Source: Streptomyces spiralis (GTDB taxonomy: Bacteria; Actinomycetota; Actinomycetes; Streptomycetales; Streptomycetaceae). From it: DNA of 64,000 nucleotides. A program made the position numbers and the translations under genes. The DNA lies in the NCBI RefSeq assembly GCF_014654675.1, contig NZ_BNBC01000040.1, forward strand, positions 1-64,000, in the 5' to 3' direction. The notes beneath the pieces are model-generated. The model saw only the letters and a program-made list of their open reading frames with translations. It was not told where the DNA came from and did no database searches. This document shows positions 43,620-53,660 of this stretch, one piece after another (the first letter of the stretch is position 1; the number at the start of each line of letters is the position of its first letter).

Positions 43620-43974
43620 GCAGCACACCTCACCGCGTCGCCGTTCACTGCCTTTCGTTGCCAAGACTGCCGCCCGCAATAGTTGAGCGCCTGTTTCCTG
43701 CTGATCGGAGGGGCCACACGCGTCCCACCCGACTTGACCGTTGCCTTTGTCCGCAGTCCCTGCATCCACTGCGCTGAGGCCCTCCAGCCGGGGCATGCCC
43801 GGTGACCGGCCACGACGGTCATACATACGTCCGCTGCCGCAGCCGTGTCCCATGCCCGATCGGCTCGTCCGGCCGAGACCACCCTCCACTCTTCCGGCCC
43901 GCGCCGCCCCTCACTGGTTTCAGCGCGCCGCGAACGGGCGAGTTCGTGACTTGCGCCAACCTCAGGAGATCGCC
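43620..43974. other. 355-bp intergenic region
   Basis: Slightly lower GC than its neighbours towards the left. No supported gene; it contains the divergent promoters of the H1-like gene and the small gene at 43975. Confidence 0.4.
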
Positions 43975-44331
43975 ATGCACCCTGGATCCGGCCTCTTCCC
44001 CATCACCAGCGAACTGTCCAACCCGTCCTTCTACAAAGCGACCGAGGCCGAGCGCGGGTTGACGATGCTCGCGCACTACGCGCACATCACCAACGGCCAC
44101 CGCTACGCGGACGCTCAGGGATGGCACCCCTTCAACGAGACCGCACCGCGCTGGGCCGGTGAACTCGTCCGTGACGTCCTGTCGTATGTGCTCAGCCACG
44201 CTGGAGGCGTCGATGCAGTGTGGCGGGCCATCGAGGTACTGACGGAACTGGCCGCCACGGACGCCGGAGTCTCCGACGAGGAGGGGGCATCGCCACGGTG
44301 TTGCAGGGGACGCGGCTTGCCGCACGACTGA
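43975..44331 (+). CDS. Small protein of unknown function
   Basis: 118 residues from an ATG with AGGAG 8 nt upstream. The sequence (NPSFYKATEAERGLTMLAHY, PRWAGELVRDVLSYVLSHAG) is helical and soluble. The last ~15 residues are Cys/Arg-rich and may result from a late frameshift. No family recognised. Confidence 0.5.
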   Translation: MHPGSGLFPITSELSNPSFYKATEAERGLTMLAHYAHITNGHRYADAQGWHPFNETAPRWAGELVRDVLSYVLSHAGGVDAVWRAIEVLTELAATDAGVSDEEGASPRCCRGRGLPHD

Positions 44332-45006
44332 GCCGGATTGAGGGCGACTTCTCCAAGCACCGCGCGTTGCTCGTTCGGTTGGCCGAGCACCTTGATATGA
44401 CCTCGCGCAGTTGACGACCTGCACCTGGCCAGCGGCGCCAGTGCCCTGCCCACAGATCCGTAGCACCGAGCGCTGTGGGCCGTGGCCTCGGGGTACCTCT
44501 CACCGACGCGGGTCCTGCTGCATCCGAGCGCGCGCGCTCTCAGCTACGCGGGACGGATCAATCGCGCAGCCACCTATGCCGGGTGACCGGGACACGGCAC
44601 GGATGGCCCGACACGAAGAAGCCCTGGGATCAGCCCCGTGTCCGACTTTCACTGACGCGCTCAAGGTGTGCTCCCGTTCTACGGGAGCACACCGCGAGAC
44701 AGCGATCCAACGGCTGGGATGTGACGGGCTGCCGCCCGCTGACGGTGGATTCCCGGTGCTTGTGTGGCGCCATGAGAGCTACATCCGTGGGGGGCGACGA
44801 GAGCCCATCCCAAAACCATCGCACGGAATCGCCGGCCGCGCGCCGTCGCACCGGCCGTCGCGGAACTGCGCCACCGCCAGGCTCGGACTGGCCACCTTCC
44901 ACTACCAGGAGGATGCCGTAGACCTCGCCCGCCGTCTGTCCTGGGGGGTCTCCACACAAGCGACCGCCCTGGGCACGGCAGCCGCCAGGGCGACGGTGAT
45001 GTCGGC
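44332..45006. other. 675-bp gene-poor region
   Basis: No frame with convincing protein character. It contains the hairpin at 44667-44691. Confidence 0.4.
44667..44691. terminator. Hairpin with 11-bp perfect stem
   Basis: TGTGCTCCCGT and ACGGGAGCACA around a TCT loop. Terminator-like, without a U tract as is usual in actinomycetes. It could also be a structured RNA or operator, since no gene ends close by. Confidence 0.4.
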
Positions 45007-46110
45007 ATGACAATGGGCCAGACGCTCAGCAACTCGTCATCCTCCGGCGCACCCGAATTGACGCCCGGTGTGCTGGACGTCGACCCGGTACTGGCCATAG
45101 GCCAGGAACCGGTGGACGCGGACGCCGACCTGAAGGACCTGCTGCGATGGGCGAGCGACCTGCAGCAGGAGCAGCCCATGGTCCTTGGCTATCCCGAGGC
45201 CCTGGACTTTCGCGACCAGGACCTGGCTCCGTTGCTCGACGTCCTCGCGAACAACGTGGGCGATCCCGGGAGCCGGGATGCGAGCGGAGTTTCCGCCAAG
45301 GCGCATGAGCTCGCTGTGATCCAGTTCATGGCGGCGACGGCAGGTACCACGGTCGACGAGGTCTATGGCTACGTCACCACCGGCGGCCTGGAAGGAATCG
45401 AGCGAGGCCTGGAGCTGGCACGCGAGCGGCTGCCGCACGCCGCGGTGTACGCGTCCGACCAGGCCCACTACGGCGTCCGCAAGGCCGCTCGCCGGCTCGG
45501 CATGCGGGTGGTGTCCGTGCCGTCCCGTCCGGACGGGTCCATGGACCCAGACGAGCTGCGGCTGCGGATCGCAGTCCGCGACTACGTTCCCCTGGGCACG
45601 AGGGGGGCTCGTCGGCAGACGCCGCCCCGGCGCCATCCTGATGGCGACCTGCGGCACTACCTTCCGCGGCGCCTACGACGACGTGGCGACCCCGCGTCGT
45701 CATGCAGCCGCCGGGAGGTGAGGTCCACGTGCACGTGGAGGCTGCCATGGGCGGAGTGATCGCCGCGCACGCCCCTTCGGAACTGTCGTGGTCGATCGCC
45801 GACGGAGCCGACTCCCTCTCGATGTCCGGCCACAAGGTGATCGGCGCACCCGTGCCCTGCGGGGTTTTCCTTGCCCGCCGCGACCTCGTCGGCGGTGGGG
45901 AAGTGGGCGCAGAGTACGTGGGGGCAACCGACCGGACGTGGGGCTGCTCGCGGTCCGGCCTGGCCGTGCTGCTCCTTTGGCGTCGGCTGCGGGCCTGGGG
46001 ACACCAGGGACTGCGCCACCGGGTCCAGTCCTGTCTGGACACCGCGGCGTACGCCGCCGAGACGCTCGCAACCGTGCCGCAGGCCGCTGTGGACCGCGTG
46101 CCGAACACAG
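45007..46110 (+). pseudogene. PLP-dependent group II decarboxylase (histidine-decarboxylase-like), frameshifted
   Basis: Starts MTMGQTLSNSS and reads correctly to about 45597 (ETA-like helices, VYGYVTTGGLEGIERGLELA, VYASDQAHYGVRKAARRLGM). It then jumps to a second frame (GAILMATCGTTFRGAYDDVA) and a third (GEVHVHVEAAMGGVIAAHAP). The PLP lysine motif SMSGHKVIGAPVPCGV is intact. The C-terminus is lost near 46110 at a broken IS. At least two frameshifts, so no full enzyme is made. Confidence 0.72.
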
Positions 46111-46200
46111 TGAAGTCTTCTCGGCAACGTGACGGCTGCGGTGTGTGATCAAGCCGAGCGGCGGGATGGCGACTTGGTGTCAGACATGACTGGAACCCCT

Positions 46201-46231
46201 GGTAGGAACGGGTCTGCGAAGATCACGTTCC
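46201..46231. repeat. 31-bp terminal-type inverted repeat, left copy
   Basis: Matches the reverse complement of 47651-47681 at 28 of 31 positions. It precedes the IS5-type transposase by 19 bp, as a terminal repeat would. Confidence 0.6.
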
Positions 46232-46250
46232 GTACAACCAGAGGCTCCAC

Positions 46251-47074
46251 GTGGCGTCCAGCATCACCTTCACCGCCGTGCTCGATGTCCGCAGGGCGAC
46301 CGCCGAGTCTCGCGAGGCTGCTGCGCGGGCACCGCGAGCAGCTCGGGACCCGCAAGGGCACCCGCGCGCTGGGCGTCTTCAAGCAGGCGGTGCTCGTGCT
46401 GCGCTGGTTCGTCGACGGTACCCGGCTGGTCCAGCTAGCCCGGGACAACGGCATCTCGGTCCCGACCGCCTACCGCTACCTGCACGAAGGGCTGACGGTG
46501 CTCGCCGACCACGCGCCCGATCTGTCCACCGCGCTGGAGCGGGCGGTGGCGGCCGGGTACACCCACCTCAACCTGGACGGCACGGTCATCCGCACCGACC
46601 GCGTGGCCGCGGCCGGCCCCAACGGCGCGGACCTGTGGTGGTCCGGCAAGCACAAGCACCACGGAGGAAACGTGCAGGTCACCGCAGCCCCGGACGGCTG
46701 GCCTCTCGGTTTCCCCCGTCCGCCCGGGCCGTGAGCACGACACCACCTGCGCACGGGCCCACGGCCTGGTCGACGCCCTGAACCGGCTCGCCGCCACCCT
46801 GGGCGTCCCCACCCTGACCGACCTCGGCTACGAGAACGCCGGGCCCGGCTTCCGCCACCCGGTCAAGAAGCCCAAGGGCGGTGAACTCGCCGAGCCCGAG
46901 CAGGCGTTCAACGCCGTGTTCCGGGGCGTCCATGCGGTCACCGAACGTGCCAACGCCCTGCTGAAGGTGACTTTCAAGGCCCTGCGCAGGGTCAGCCTCG
47001 ACCCCGCAGCCATCACCCGTATCGCCCGAGCCGCCCTCGTCCTACTCCAGCTCGAGCACGGCCGCACAGCCTGA
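46251..47074 (+). pseudogene. IS5-family transposase with two frameshifts
   Basis: GTG 46251 opens SSITFTAVLDVRRATAES; a shift near 46310 moves to LARLLRGHREQLGTRKGTRA and the DDE core (YTHLNLDGTVIRTDRVAAAG, DLWWSGKHKHHGGNVQVTAA). Another shift near 46705 leads to the C-terminal part (LGYENAGPGFRHPVKKPKGG, ERANALLKVTFKALRRVSLD) ending at 47074. Almost full length apart from the slips. Confidence 0.8.
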
Positions 47075-47101
47075 ACGAAGATCACGAAACGTCACGAGAC
47101 G

Positions 47102-47338
47102 TTACCCACGAAGATCCAATCGCTGAGCGGCGAACAGTTCCAGGTGCGCGCAGTTCGGGCAGCGAAAGGCATCGATCTGCCATTGCGGCAGGCCCCGCGT
47201 CTTGGCTATGCCCATCATGCCCCGCTCAAGGAGGCTTCCGAACCATCGCGCGTACCCGCGGGCCCCTTGGCCACTGTCACTGACAAAGCCCTGCTCAAGC
47301 CCGACCTGACCGCATTGGGTGCACCGCACGTTGTCCAT
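47102..47338 (-). CDS. Zinc-ribbon small protein
   Basis: 78 residues with two CxxC pairs (CTQCG at 6-10 and CPNCAHLELF near the C-terminus), the pattern of small actinomycete zinc-ribbon proteins of unknown role. The middle (GYARWFGSLLERGMMGIAKT) is typical of that group. The gene lies between two IS remnants. Confidence 0.65.
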   Translation of the reverse strand: MDNVRCTQCGQVGLEQGFVSDSGQGARGYARWFGSLLERGMMGIAKTRGLPQWQIDAFRCPNCAHLELFAAQRLDLRG

Positions 47339-47499
47339 CCGGGGAGTGTAAGTGGGGCCGGGAGTTGATACCGGCGAGTTTCTGTATTCGACTGTCGCGA
47401 CCTCCCCAGGTCGCAGCGTTCATGAGCTGCAGGGAGTGACGTTCGTTCTTGGTCGGCGGGGACACCGGCGACGGATAAGCATGCGCGAGCTCCCCAGCC

Positions 47500-47681
47500 T
47501 CCGTAATGGTGAGACGCTCGGACCGACGAGCTCCCCGACGGAGATGTGGGGCAGGCGCCACTGCTCGCGACGTGCTCGGCGGTCTCCCAACGGGCATTGA
47601 GCACCGCGGCGTTGGTGACATTGGTCAACGCATGAAGCCTCTGATGCTCGGGAACGTGATCTTCGCCGACCTGCTCCTACC
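47500..47681 (-). pseudogene. 5' remnant of a related IS5-type element in opposite orientation
   Basis: It begins with the 31-bp repeat (47651-47681) and continues as TNVTNAAVLNARWETAEHVA, parallel to the N-terminus of the 46251 transposase, before losing sense. With the left copy it forms an inverted pair about 1.4 kb apart. Confidence 0.55.
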
Positions 47682-47764
47682 AAGAGCTTCACTCATGCCT
47701 GACGCCGGGTCAACGTGTCGCTGTCCAGCGGGCCGTCACGCACTGCAACCATCAGGTTGCAGAG

Positions 47765-47905
47765 AAGACCTCAGTGGGTCTTGAGCTTTCTGTCGTAGGC
47801 GTTCGCAGGGGTCTGGCCGGCGAGGGCGCCGTGGGGGCGATGGTAGTTGTAGTAGTCCTCCCACTCCTGGAGTTTGCTGTTGAAGAGGTTGACGTCGTCG
47901 ATCCT
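47765..47905 (-). pseudogene. IS481-family transposase, C-terminal scrap
   Basis: Reads NSKLQEWEDYYNYHRPHGAL and GQTPYERLRQKAQD, the C-terminus of the same transposase type as the 18000-18959 copy. The rest is missing. No gene was recognised in 47906-48408. Confidence 0.75.
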
Positions 47906-48408
47906 GCAGGCTCGACAGCTCCCGCGTCGGCCGCAGCACACGGCGACCACCCTGACGCCGATCCGCCCACGATCGTCCGGCTCGCCAAAAGCCCCCAGGC
48001 TCCTATATCTGCATGAGCGTCCTGCATTGGTGGACAGGACGAGTTCGGGCCGGGCGCGCGAGAGGGACGTTCCGCCGTGGCAGTGGCGTGAGGAAACGGG
48101 TCAAGTGGCCCCCGCTGTTCCCCCGAGTCACCGCGTGTTCGAGCACGTTCACGAAGGCCCGCGGGCCTGGGAGATCAGCGAGGCCACGGGAGAGGGCCGA
48201 AGCACCCGGGCCGGGAGCGAGCCGGCATGGAAGCCGAGGGGCAGGGGGCGCCGTTGGTGCGCGCGTCCCTCCGATCGGCGCTGCTTGGTGTCGCTGTTGC
48301 GACATGTCCCATCCGTGCCAGCCGAATCGAATGACACCCCGTCCGGTGCCAGCTGATTCTGTCCAGCGTGTGAACACCACATCGCGGACGAGGGAAGGCA
48401 CGACACTG

Positions 48409-51400
48409 ATGAGACGGATCCGCCTTGCGGCGGCGATATCAGCGGGCTTCGCGCTGGCTGCCGGTGCCATGGCACCCTTCTCCGCGGGCGCCAGCGGCCT
48501 GCGCGAGGGCGCCGTGGCGAACGCGCCGGCCGGCGGCACGGCGACAGTGCAGTTGATCACGGGTGACAGTGTGACCGTCACCAAGGCTCCGGGAGGCCGG
48601 CAGACAGCCTCCGTCACCCCGGGGACCGGCCGGCGGGGCATCGTCTTCCGGACGCTGGAGGAGGACGGGCACCTGACGGTGCTCCCCTCGGACGCGGGAC
48701 CCCTGGTGGCCGCGGGCCGCCTCGACCGGCAACTCTTCGACGTGACCGCGCTCGTAGCGCAGGGGTACGACAAGGCTCACACCGACACGCTCCCCCTCAT
48801 CGTGGCGGGCCCCGCGAAGGTGGCGGCTTCGGCCATGCGCGGCCTGACCGCCCTCGCAGCGGGCGACGCACCCGTCCGCAAGCTCGACAGCATCGACGCA
48901 CAGGCGATGCGCGTGACCAATTCCGACCTCGGCCGCTTTTGGCGTCAACTCGTTCCCGACGCCGAAAAGTTGAGGGCGTCCGAGGTCGCGGCCACACCCC
49001 GGGTCTGGCTGGACGGCCGGGTGGGCGCCGCCCTGGACCGCAGCACGGCTCAGATCGGTGCCCCGGACGTGTGGCAGGCCGGTTACCGGGGCGACGGCGT
49101 CAAGGTCGCCGTCCTCGACACCGGTGTGGATCAGACGCATCCTGATCTGGCCGGGCGGGTCGCCGAGGCGAAGGACTTCTCCGGCAGTTCCGGTACCGGG
49201 GACGTCTTCGGGCACGGTACCCATGTCGCCTCCATCGTCGGTGGCAGCGGTGCCGCGTCCGGTGGCAGGTACAAAGGCGTCGCGCCGGCCGCGCAGTTGC
49301 TGGTGGGCAAGGTCCTCGGCGACGACGGCTACGGCAGCGAGTCGCAGGTGATCGCCGGTATGGAGTGGGCCGCGTCGCAGGGTGCCAAGGTCGTCAACAT
49401 GAGCCTCGGTTCCGAGGAGGCCACCGACGGCACCGATCCCATGAGCCAGGCGCTGAACGACCTCAGCCGGAGCACCGGCACCCTGTTCGTCGTGGCCGCC
49501 GGCAACAGCGGGGAACAGGGGGCGACCACCGTCGGCTCGCCCGGTGCGGCCGATGACGCCCTCACCGTCGGCGCCGTCGACCGCGACGACTCGCTCGCCC
49601 CGTTCTCCAGCCGCGGGCCGCGCCTCGGGGACGACGCGGCTAAACCGGATGTGACCGCGCCCGGTGTCGGCATCGTGGCGGCCCGCGCCGCGGGGACCAC
49701 CATGGGCGATCCGGTGGACGAGCACTATGTCGCCGCCTCCGGCACCTCCATGGCTACCCCGCACGTGGCCGGCGCCGCAGCCCTGCTCGCCCAGCGTCAC
49801 CCCGACTGGACCGGCGCGCAGTTGAAGGACGCGCTGATCAGCACGGCCCACACCGTCCCCGGCCAGCAGGCCACGGAAGAGGGCGGCGGCCGGATCGACG
49901 TGCGCGCCGCGGCCCTGGGGACGGTCACTGCCACCGGTAGCCTCGCCCTGGGCCCGTTCTCGACCAGCGCCGCTGCCCCGGCCACGTCCCGGCTGCGATA
50001 CACGAACACCTCCGACGAGGACCTCACCCTCTCACTCGGTGTCAAGCTGACCACCACCGGTGGCCGCGCTCCTGCCGACGGCGCGGTACGGCTCGGTTCC
50101 GACTCGGTGCGCGTGCCGGCCGGAGCGACGACCGAGGTCCCGCTGACCGTCGACCCGGCTCGTGCGGGGAAGGGCAAGTTCTACGGTTATGTGACCGCGA
50201 CATCCGCCGACGGGAAGACCACCGTGCACACCACGCTCAGTCTCGTGGTGCACGGGCCCGTCCACCGAATCACCGTGGAGACGTACGACAGGACCGGCAC
50301 GCGCGTCCCGGCTCTGCCGACCATCTGGGGACCCGACGGATTCGTGGACTACACGAGCACCGAACCCGCCGTCGCCGAGGTCGAGGAGGGCACCTACCAG
50401 GTGGACAACACCTGGCTGGACACGGTGGGCGACGGTCAGGAACTGCGCGATGTGGTGCTGCCCGAGGTGAAGGTCACCAGGGACATGACCGTCACCGTGG
50501 ACGCCCGCAAGACGGTGCCGGTCGACATCCGCACGCCTCGGCCCGCGGAACAGCGAGGCGTCCTCAGCTATCAGACGTACCGGGAGATCGACGGCCACAG
50601 CCTGACCCAGGGCACCATGTACTTCGACAGCGCCAAGCGTCTGTACGTCAGCCCCACGGCGCGCGTCACCGACGGCGCCTTCGAGTTCGCCTCCCGCTGG
50701 CAGCTCGTCGCTCCGCTCCTGCGGGCGAAGGTGGCGGGCAGCGGCCTCGACCTGAACGCCTACTACATGCCCGCCTCGCCGCTCTTCTCAGACCACGGGG
50801 CGACCCTGACCGCGGTGGACGCCGGTGACGCCGCCACCGCCGACTTCAGCCACGCACGCGGCCGGGTGGCGGTTGTGAAGGACCCGACCGGCGCGTACGA
50901 GAAGGACCTCGTCGCGCGGGCGGCCTCGGCCGGTGTTCGTGCCGTCATGCTCGTCCACTTCAGCGACATCGGATGGACTCGGTGGGACCCGCAGGGCGAG
51001 CGCTGGGCCGTACCGACGGTGCGTATCGGCTCCCGCGCGGGTGCCGATCTCCTGGCGCGGATCGCGCACCGCTCCACCTCGGTCACGTTCTCGGGCACCG
51101 CCCGCAGCCCGTACCTGTACGACGTGATGCAGGTGTCCGCGCAGCAGATTCCCGAACACGTCGTGTACACCGTCTCCGAGCGCGACAGCGCGGTGGTGCG
51201 GAGCACGTACGCGGACAACGGCGGTAGCGGCTGGGCGAGCGAACAGCGCTTCGGCTGGCGACCGTACCAGAACACGGCCTGGCTGCAGTACACCCGGTTC
51301 GTTCCTACCGGCTTCACCCGGACCGAGTACATCAGTGCCGGGGACACCACGTGGCAGCACCTGGTGCACCGCACTACGACGTTCGACGTCGACATGCCAC

Positions 51401-52182
51401 TCGCCGTCGGCATGCGCGACGTCCCCCGGGCGTACCGGCCCGGGGCGCAGCCCGCCGAGACCTGGCAGGGCGCCGTCGTACGGCCGTCCATCCCGATCGG
51501 CACCACCACTCCGACGGTGCGCGTGGGCAACGTGCTGAGGCTGAGGATCCCCGAGTTCACGGACTCGCAGTCCGGACACTGGTCGCGGGCCGAGGCAGGC
51601 GACGGCGGCGGTGTCGGCGCGTCGAGCGCCGACCGGGCCGGCGACGCCACGAGCGCCGTGCTCTACCGTGACGGCCGCGAGCTCACCGACTCGGACAGTG
51701 CCTGGACGGACATGGCAGTGCCCGCCGATGCCGCTCAGTACCGGCTGGACCTGACCACGTCGCGGAACTCGCCGGACTGGAAGGACGCCGTCGCCACCAC
51801 CACCTCGTGGTCCTTCCGGTCGGCCCGGACGGACACGGCCACGCCGTTGTCTCTACTCCAACTGGACTACGCGGTGCCGCTCGACGCGCACAACGTGCTG
51901 CATGCCGGTCACACACACGTCATCGGCGTCCGGGTCCGCGTCCAGGACGGGCTGCCCGCCCCGAGCGGAGTGACCGTTCAGGTCGAGGCCTCCTACGACG
52001 ACGGCCGCACCTGGAGCACGGCCAAGGTGACCGACCGCGGCCACAACGCCTTCCAGGCCAGGGTCGACGGGCCCTCGAAGGCTGCCGTCGGCGCCTGGGT
52101 GACCCTGCGCGTCACGGCTCGCGACGCCGCCGGGAACACGGTCCGCCAGACGGTGCAGCGCGCCTACGCCCTGCAGCGGTAG
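48409..52182 (+). CDS. Large secreted subtilisin-like (S8) serine protease
   Basis: 1257 residues from ATG 48409 (AGGGAAGG upstream). Signal peptide RRIRLAAAISAGFALAAGAM. Propeptide with TATVQLITGDSVTV and a VRKLDSIDA segment. Catalytic Asp237 (VAVLDTGVD), His269 (GHGTHVA) and Ser447 (GTSMATPHVAGAA). After ~residue 520 come beta-rich domains, including a PA-like insert (VRAVMLVHFSDIGWTRWD) and a C-terminal Ig-like part (TVQVEASYDDGRTWSTAKVT). Paralogous to the gene at 53661; a regulator gene lies between. A hairpin terminator follows at once. Confidence 0.9.
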   Translation: MRRIRLAAAISAGFALAAGAMAPFSAGASGLREGAVANAPAGGTATVQLITGDSVTVTKAPGGRQTASVTPGTGRRGIVFRTLEEDGHLTVLPSDAGPLVAAGRLDRQLFDVTALVAQGYDKAHTDTLPLIVAGPAKVAASAMRGLTALAAGDAPVRKLDSIDAQAMRVTNSDLGRFWRQLVPDAEKLRASEVAATPRVWLDGRVGAALDRSTAQIGAPDVWQAGYRGDGVKVAVLDTGVDQTHPDLAGRVAEAKDFSGSSGTGDVFGHGTHVASIVGGSGAASGGRYKGVAPAAQLLVGKVLGDDGYGSESQVIAGMEWAASQGAKVVNMSLGSEEATDGTDPMSQALNDLSRSTGTLFVVAAGNSGEQGATTVGSPGAADDALTVGAVDRDDSLAPFSSRGPRLGDDAAKPDVTAPGVGIVAARAAGTTMGDPVDEHYVAASGTSMATPHVAGAAALLAQRHPDWTGAQLKDALISTAHTVPGQQATEEGGGRIDVRAAALGTVTATGSLALGPFSTSAAAPATSRLRYTNTSDEDLTLSLGVKLTTTGGRAPADGAVRLGSDSVRVPAGATTEVPLTVDPARAGKGKFYGYVTATSADGKTTVHTTLSLVVHGPVHRITVETYDRTGTRVPALPTIWGPDGFVDYTSTEPAVAEVEEGTYQVDNTWLDTVGDGQELRDVVLPEVKVTRDMTVTVDARKTVPVDIRTPRPAEQRGVLSYQTYREIDGHSLTQGTMYFDSAKRLYVSPTARVTDGAFEFASRWQLVAPLLRAKVAGSGLDLNAYYMPASPLFSDHGATLTAVDAGDAATADFSHARGRVAVVKDPTGAYEKDLVARAASAGVRAVMLVHFSDIGWTRWDPQGERWAVPTVRIGSRAGADLLARIAHRSTSVTFSGTARSPYLYDVMQVSAQQIPEHVVYTVSERDSAVVRSTYADNGGSGWASEQRFGWRPYQNTAWLQYTRFVPTGFTRTEYISAGDTTWQHLVHRTTTFDVDMPLAVGMRDVPRAYRPGAQPAETWQGAVVRPSIPIGTTTPTVRVGNVLRLRIPEFTDSQSGHWSRAEAGDGGGVGASSADRAGDATSAVLYRDGRELTDSDSAWTDMAVPADAAQYRLDLTTSRNSPDWKDAVATTTSWSFRSARTDTATPLSLLQLDYAVPLDAHNVLHAGHTHVIGVRVRVQDGLPAPSGVTVQVEASYDDGRTWSTAKVTDRGHNAFQARVDGPSKAAVGAWVTLRVTARDAAGNTVRQTVQRAYALQR

Positions 52183-52193
52183 GTGAGCCCTCC

Positions 52194-52226
52194 GGGGGGG
52201 CGCGTGTTCCGACGTGCGCCCCCCTT
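52194..52226. terminator. Terminator after the first subtilase
   Basis: GGGGGGCGC (52195-52203) and GCGCCCCCC (52216-52224) form a 9-bp GC stem 12 bp after the stop codon. Confidence 0.7.
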
Positions 52227-52290
52227 GCTCCACGCCTCCCATGTAGTACGGTATTCAACCGTCGAAGCGCACGACCCCGGGAGGACGTCA

Positions 52291-53295
52291 GTGGTGCTGG
52301 AGGTCGCCGGCGTCTCCGACGAGGAGGAGTCCCTCTACCGGCTGCTCGTCGCGTACGGCCGGGCCACCCCGGCGGACCTGGCCCAGCGTGCCGGTCTGTC
52401 CGACGCGGACGCCGTGCGTGTCCTCGACTCGCTGGCCTCCAAGGGCCTGGCAAGTCATACGGACGGCACTCCCCGGGCGTTCCGAGCCACGCCCCCGGAC
52501 GTGGCGCTGCTGCCCCGGCTCAAGCGCAGCGCCGACGCTCTGGAGCTGGCCCGGATCGAGGCCGCCCGTCTGGTCGAGTCCTACCGGGACACGATTCGCA
52601 GGCACGACGCCGGCCAGTTGCTCGAGGTCATCACCGGGGCGGAAGCCCTGCGCCAGCACCTGAGGCAAATCCAGACCAGCGCGCAGACCGAAATGCTCTG
52701 GTTCTGCAAGGCCCAGTACGTGGCCATGCCGTCAGGCAGCAATGCCGAGGAGTTCGAGGCGCTGGCCCGGGGCGTGCGCTATCGGGTGCTGTACGAGAAG
52801 GCGTTCTTCGACGACGAAGGAGCCATGGACAACGTGGTGGCGGGCGTACGGGCCGGCGAGGTCGCCCGGGCCGCGCCGAACCTGCCGCTGCGCCTGGCGA
52901 TCGCCGACCGCTCCGTCGCCATCTTCCCCCTCGTGGCCGGTGGGCCGCACGGCAGCCCCGAGGAGCCGACCACCGCACTGGTCAGGGACAGCAATCTGCT
53001 CGCGGCCCTGATGGCTCTGTTCGAGCGCTACTGGGAGGACGCCGTCCCCCTGAACGTCGACGACGCCGGCGCCATCGAAGGGACGGACGCAGTCGGGCAG
53101 CCCGATGTGCTCTCCCCCACCGACCGCAAACTCCTGGCCCTGCTGGTGGCCGGAGTCGCCGACAAGGCGATCGCCTCGCAGATGGGGCTGAGCCGCCGGA
53201 CTGTCCAGCGCCGGATCCAGAGCATGATGGAGCGCGCCGGCGCGGCGACACGCATGCAACTCGCCTGGCAGGCCGCACGCCGCGGATGGCTGTGA
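52291..53295 (+). CDS. TrmB-like / LuxR-type transcriptional regulator
   Basis: 334 residues from GTG 52291, with GGGAGG 6 nt upstream; the longer frame upstream runs through the terminator. N-terminal TrmB-type winged helix (ESLYRLLVAYGRATPADLAQ, DAVRVLDSLASKGLA), a middle PLD-like sensing region (TEMLWFCKAQYVAMPSG), and a C-terminal LuxR HTH (DRKLLALLVAGVADKAIASQ, GLSRRTVQRRIQSMME). This build is common in actinomycetes next to secreted enzymes. It may control one or both flanking subtilases. Confidence 0.85.
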   Translation: MVLEVAGVSDEEESLYRLLVAYGRATPADLAQRAGLSDADAVRVLDSLASKGLASHTDGTPRAFRATPPDVALLPRLKRSADALELARIEAARLVESYRDTIRRHDAGQLLEVITGAEALRQHLRQIQTSAQTEMLWFCKAQYVAMPSGSNAEEFEALARGVRYRVLYEKAFFDDEGAMDNVVAGVRAGEVARAAPNLPLRLAIADRSVAIFPLVAGGPHGSPEEPTTALVRDSNLLAALMALFERYWEDAVPLNVDDAGAIEGTDAVGQPDVLSPTDRKLLALLVAGVADKAIASQMGLSRRTVQRRIQSMMERAGAATRMQLAWQAARRGWL

Positions 53296-53660
53296 GCCGA
53301 GAGTCTGCGGCTGTCGTCCCCTCCGGCTGACCGTACGACCCCCGAAGAGGGCGTCACCCCTCGACATCGGCGGGGCCGTTGCCGGGGGAACATCGTCGCC
53401 GGCGCCTGCGGCGGCGTGAGCGGTGCGGAGCAACGTTGCGATCCAGTCCGCCTCAGGTGAGGCACCCAAGCCGCCCCCGGTGTCATCCCCACCGCGGCAC
53501 TGGGCTCCGGTCACCGTCGTCTGCCGTCTCGACGCACGCTGTGAGCCGACCATGCCGACCGCCCGCGTTCTTGTCATGAACCAAGGCCGAAGGTAGCGCA
53601 GTTGCGCCATGGCACAGGTGCGCCAGCGACATCCGTTGCTGGAAACCGAAGGTGCCCCCC
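53296..53660. other. 365-bp promoter region of the second subtilase
   Basis: No supported gene. No clear operator was seen. Confidence 0.4.
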
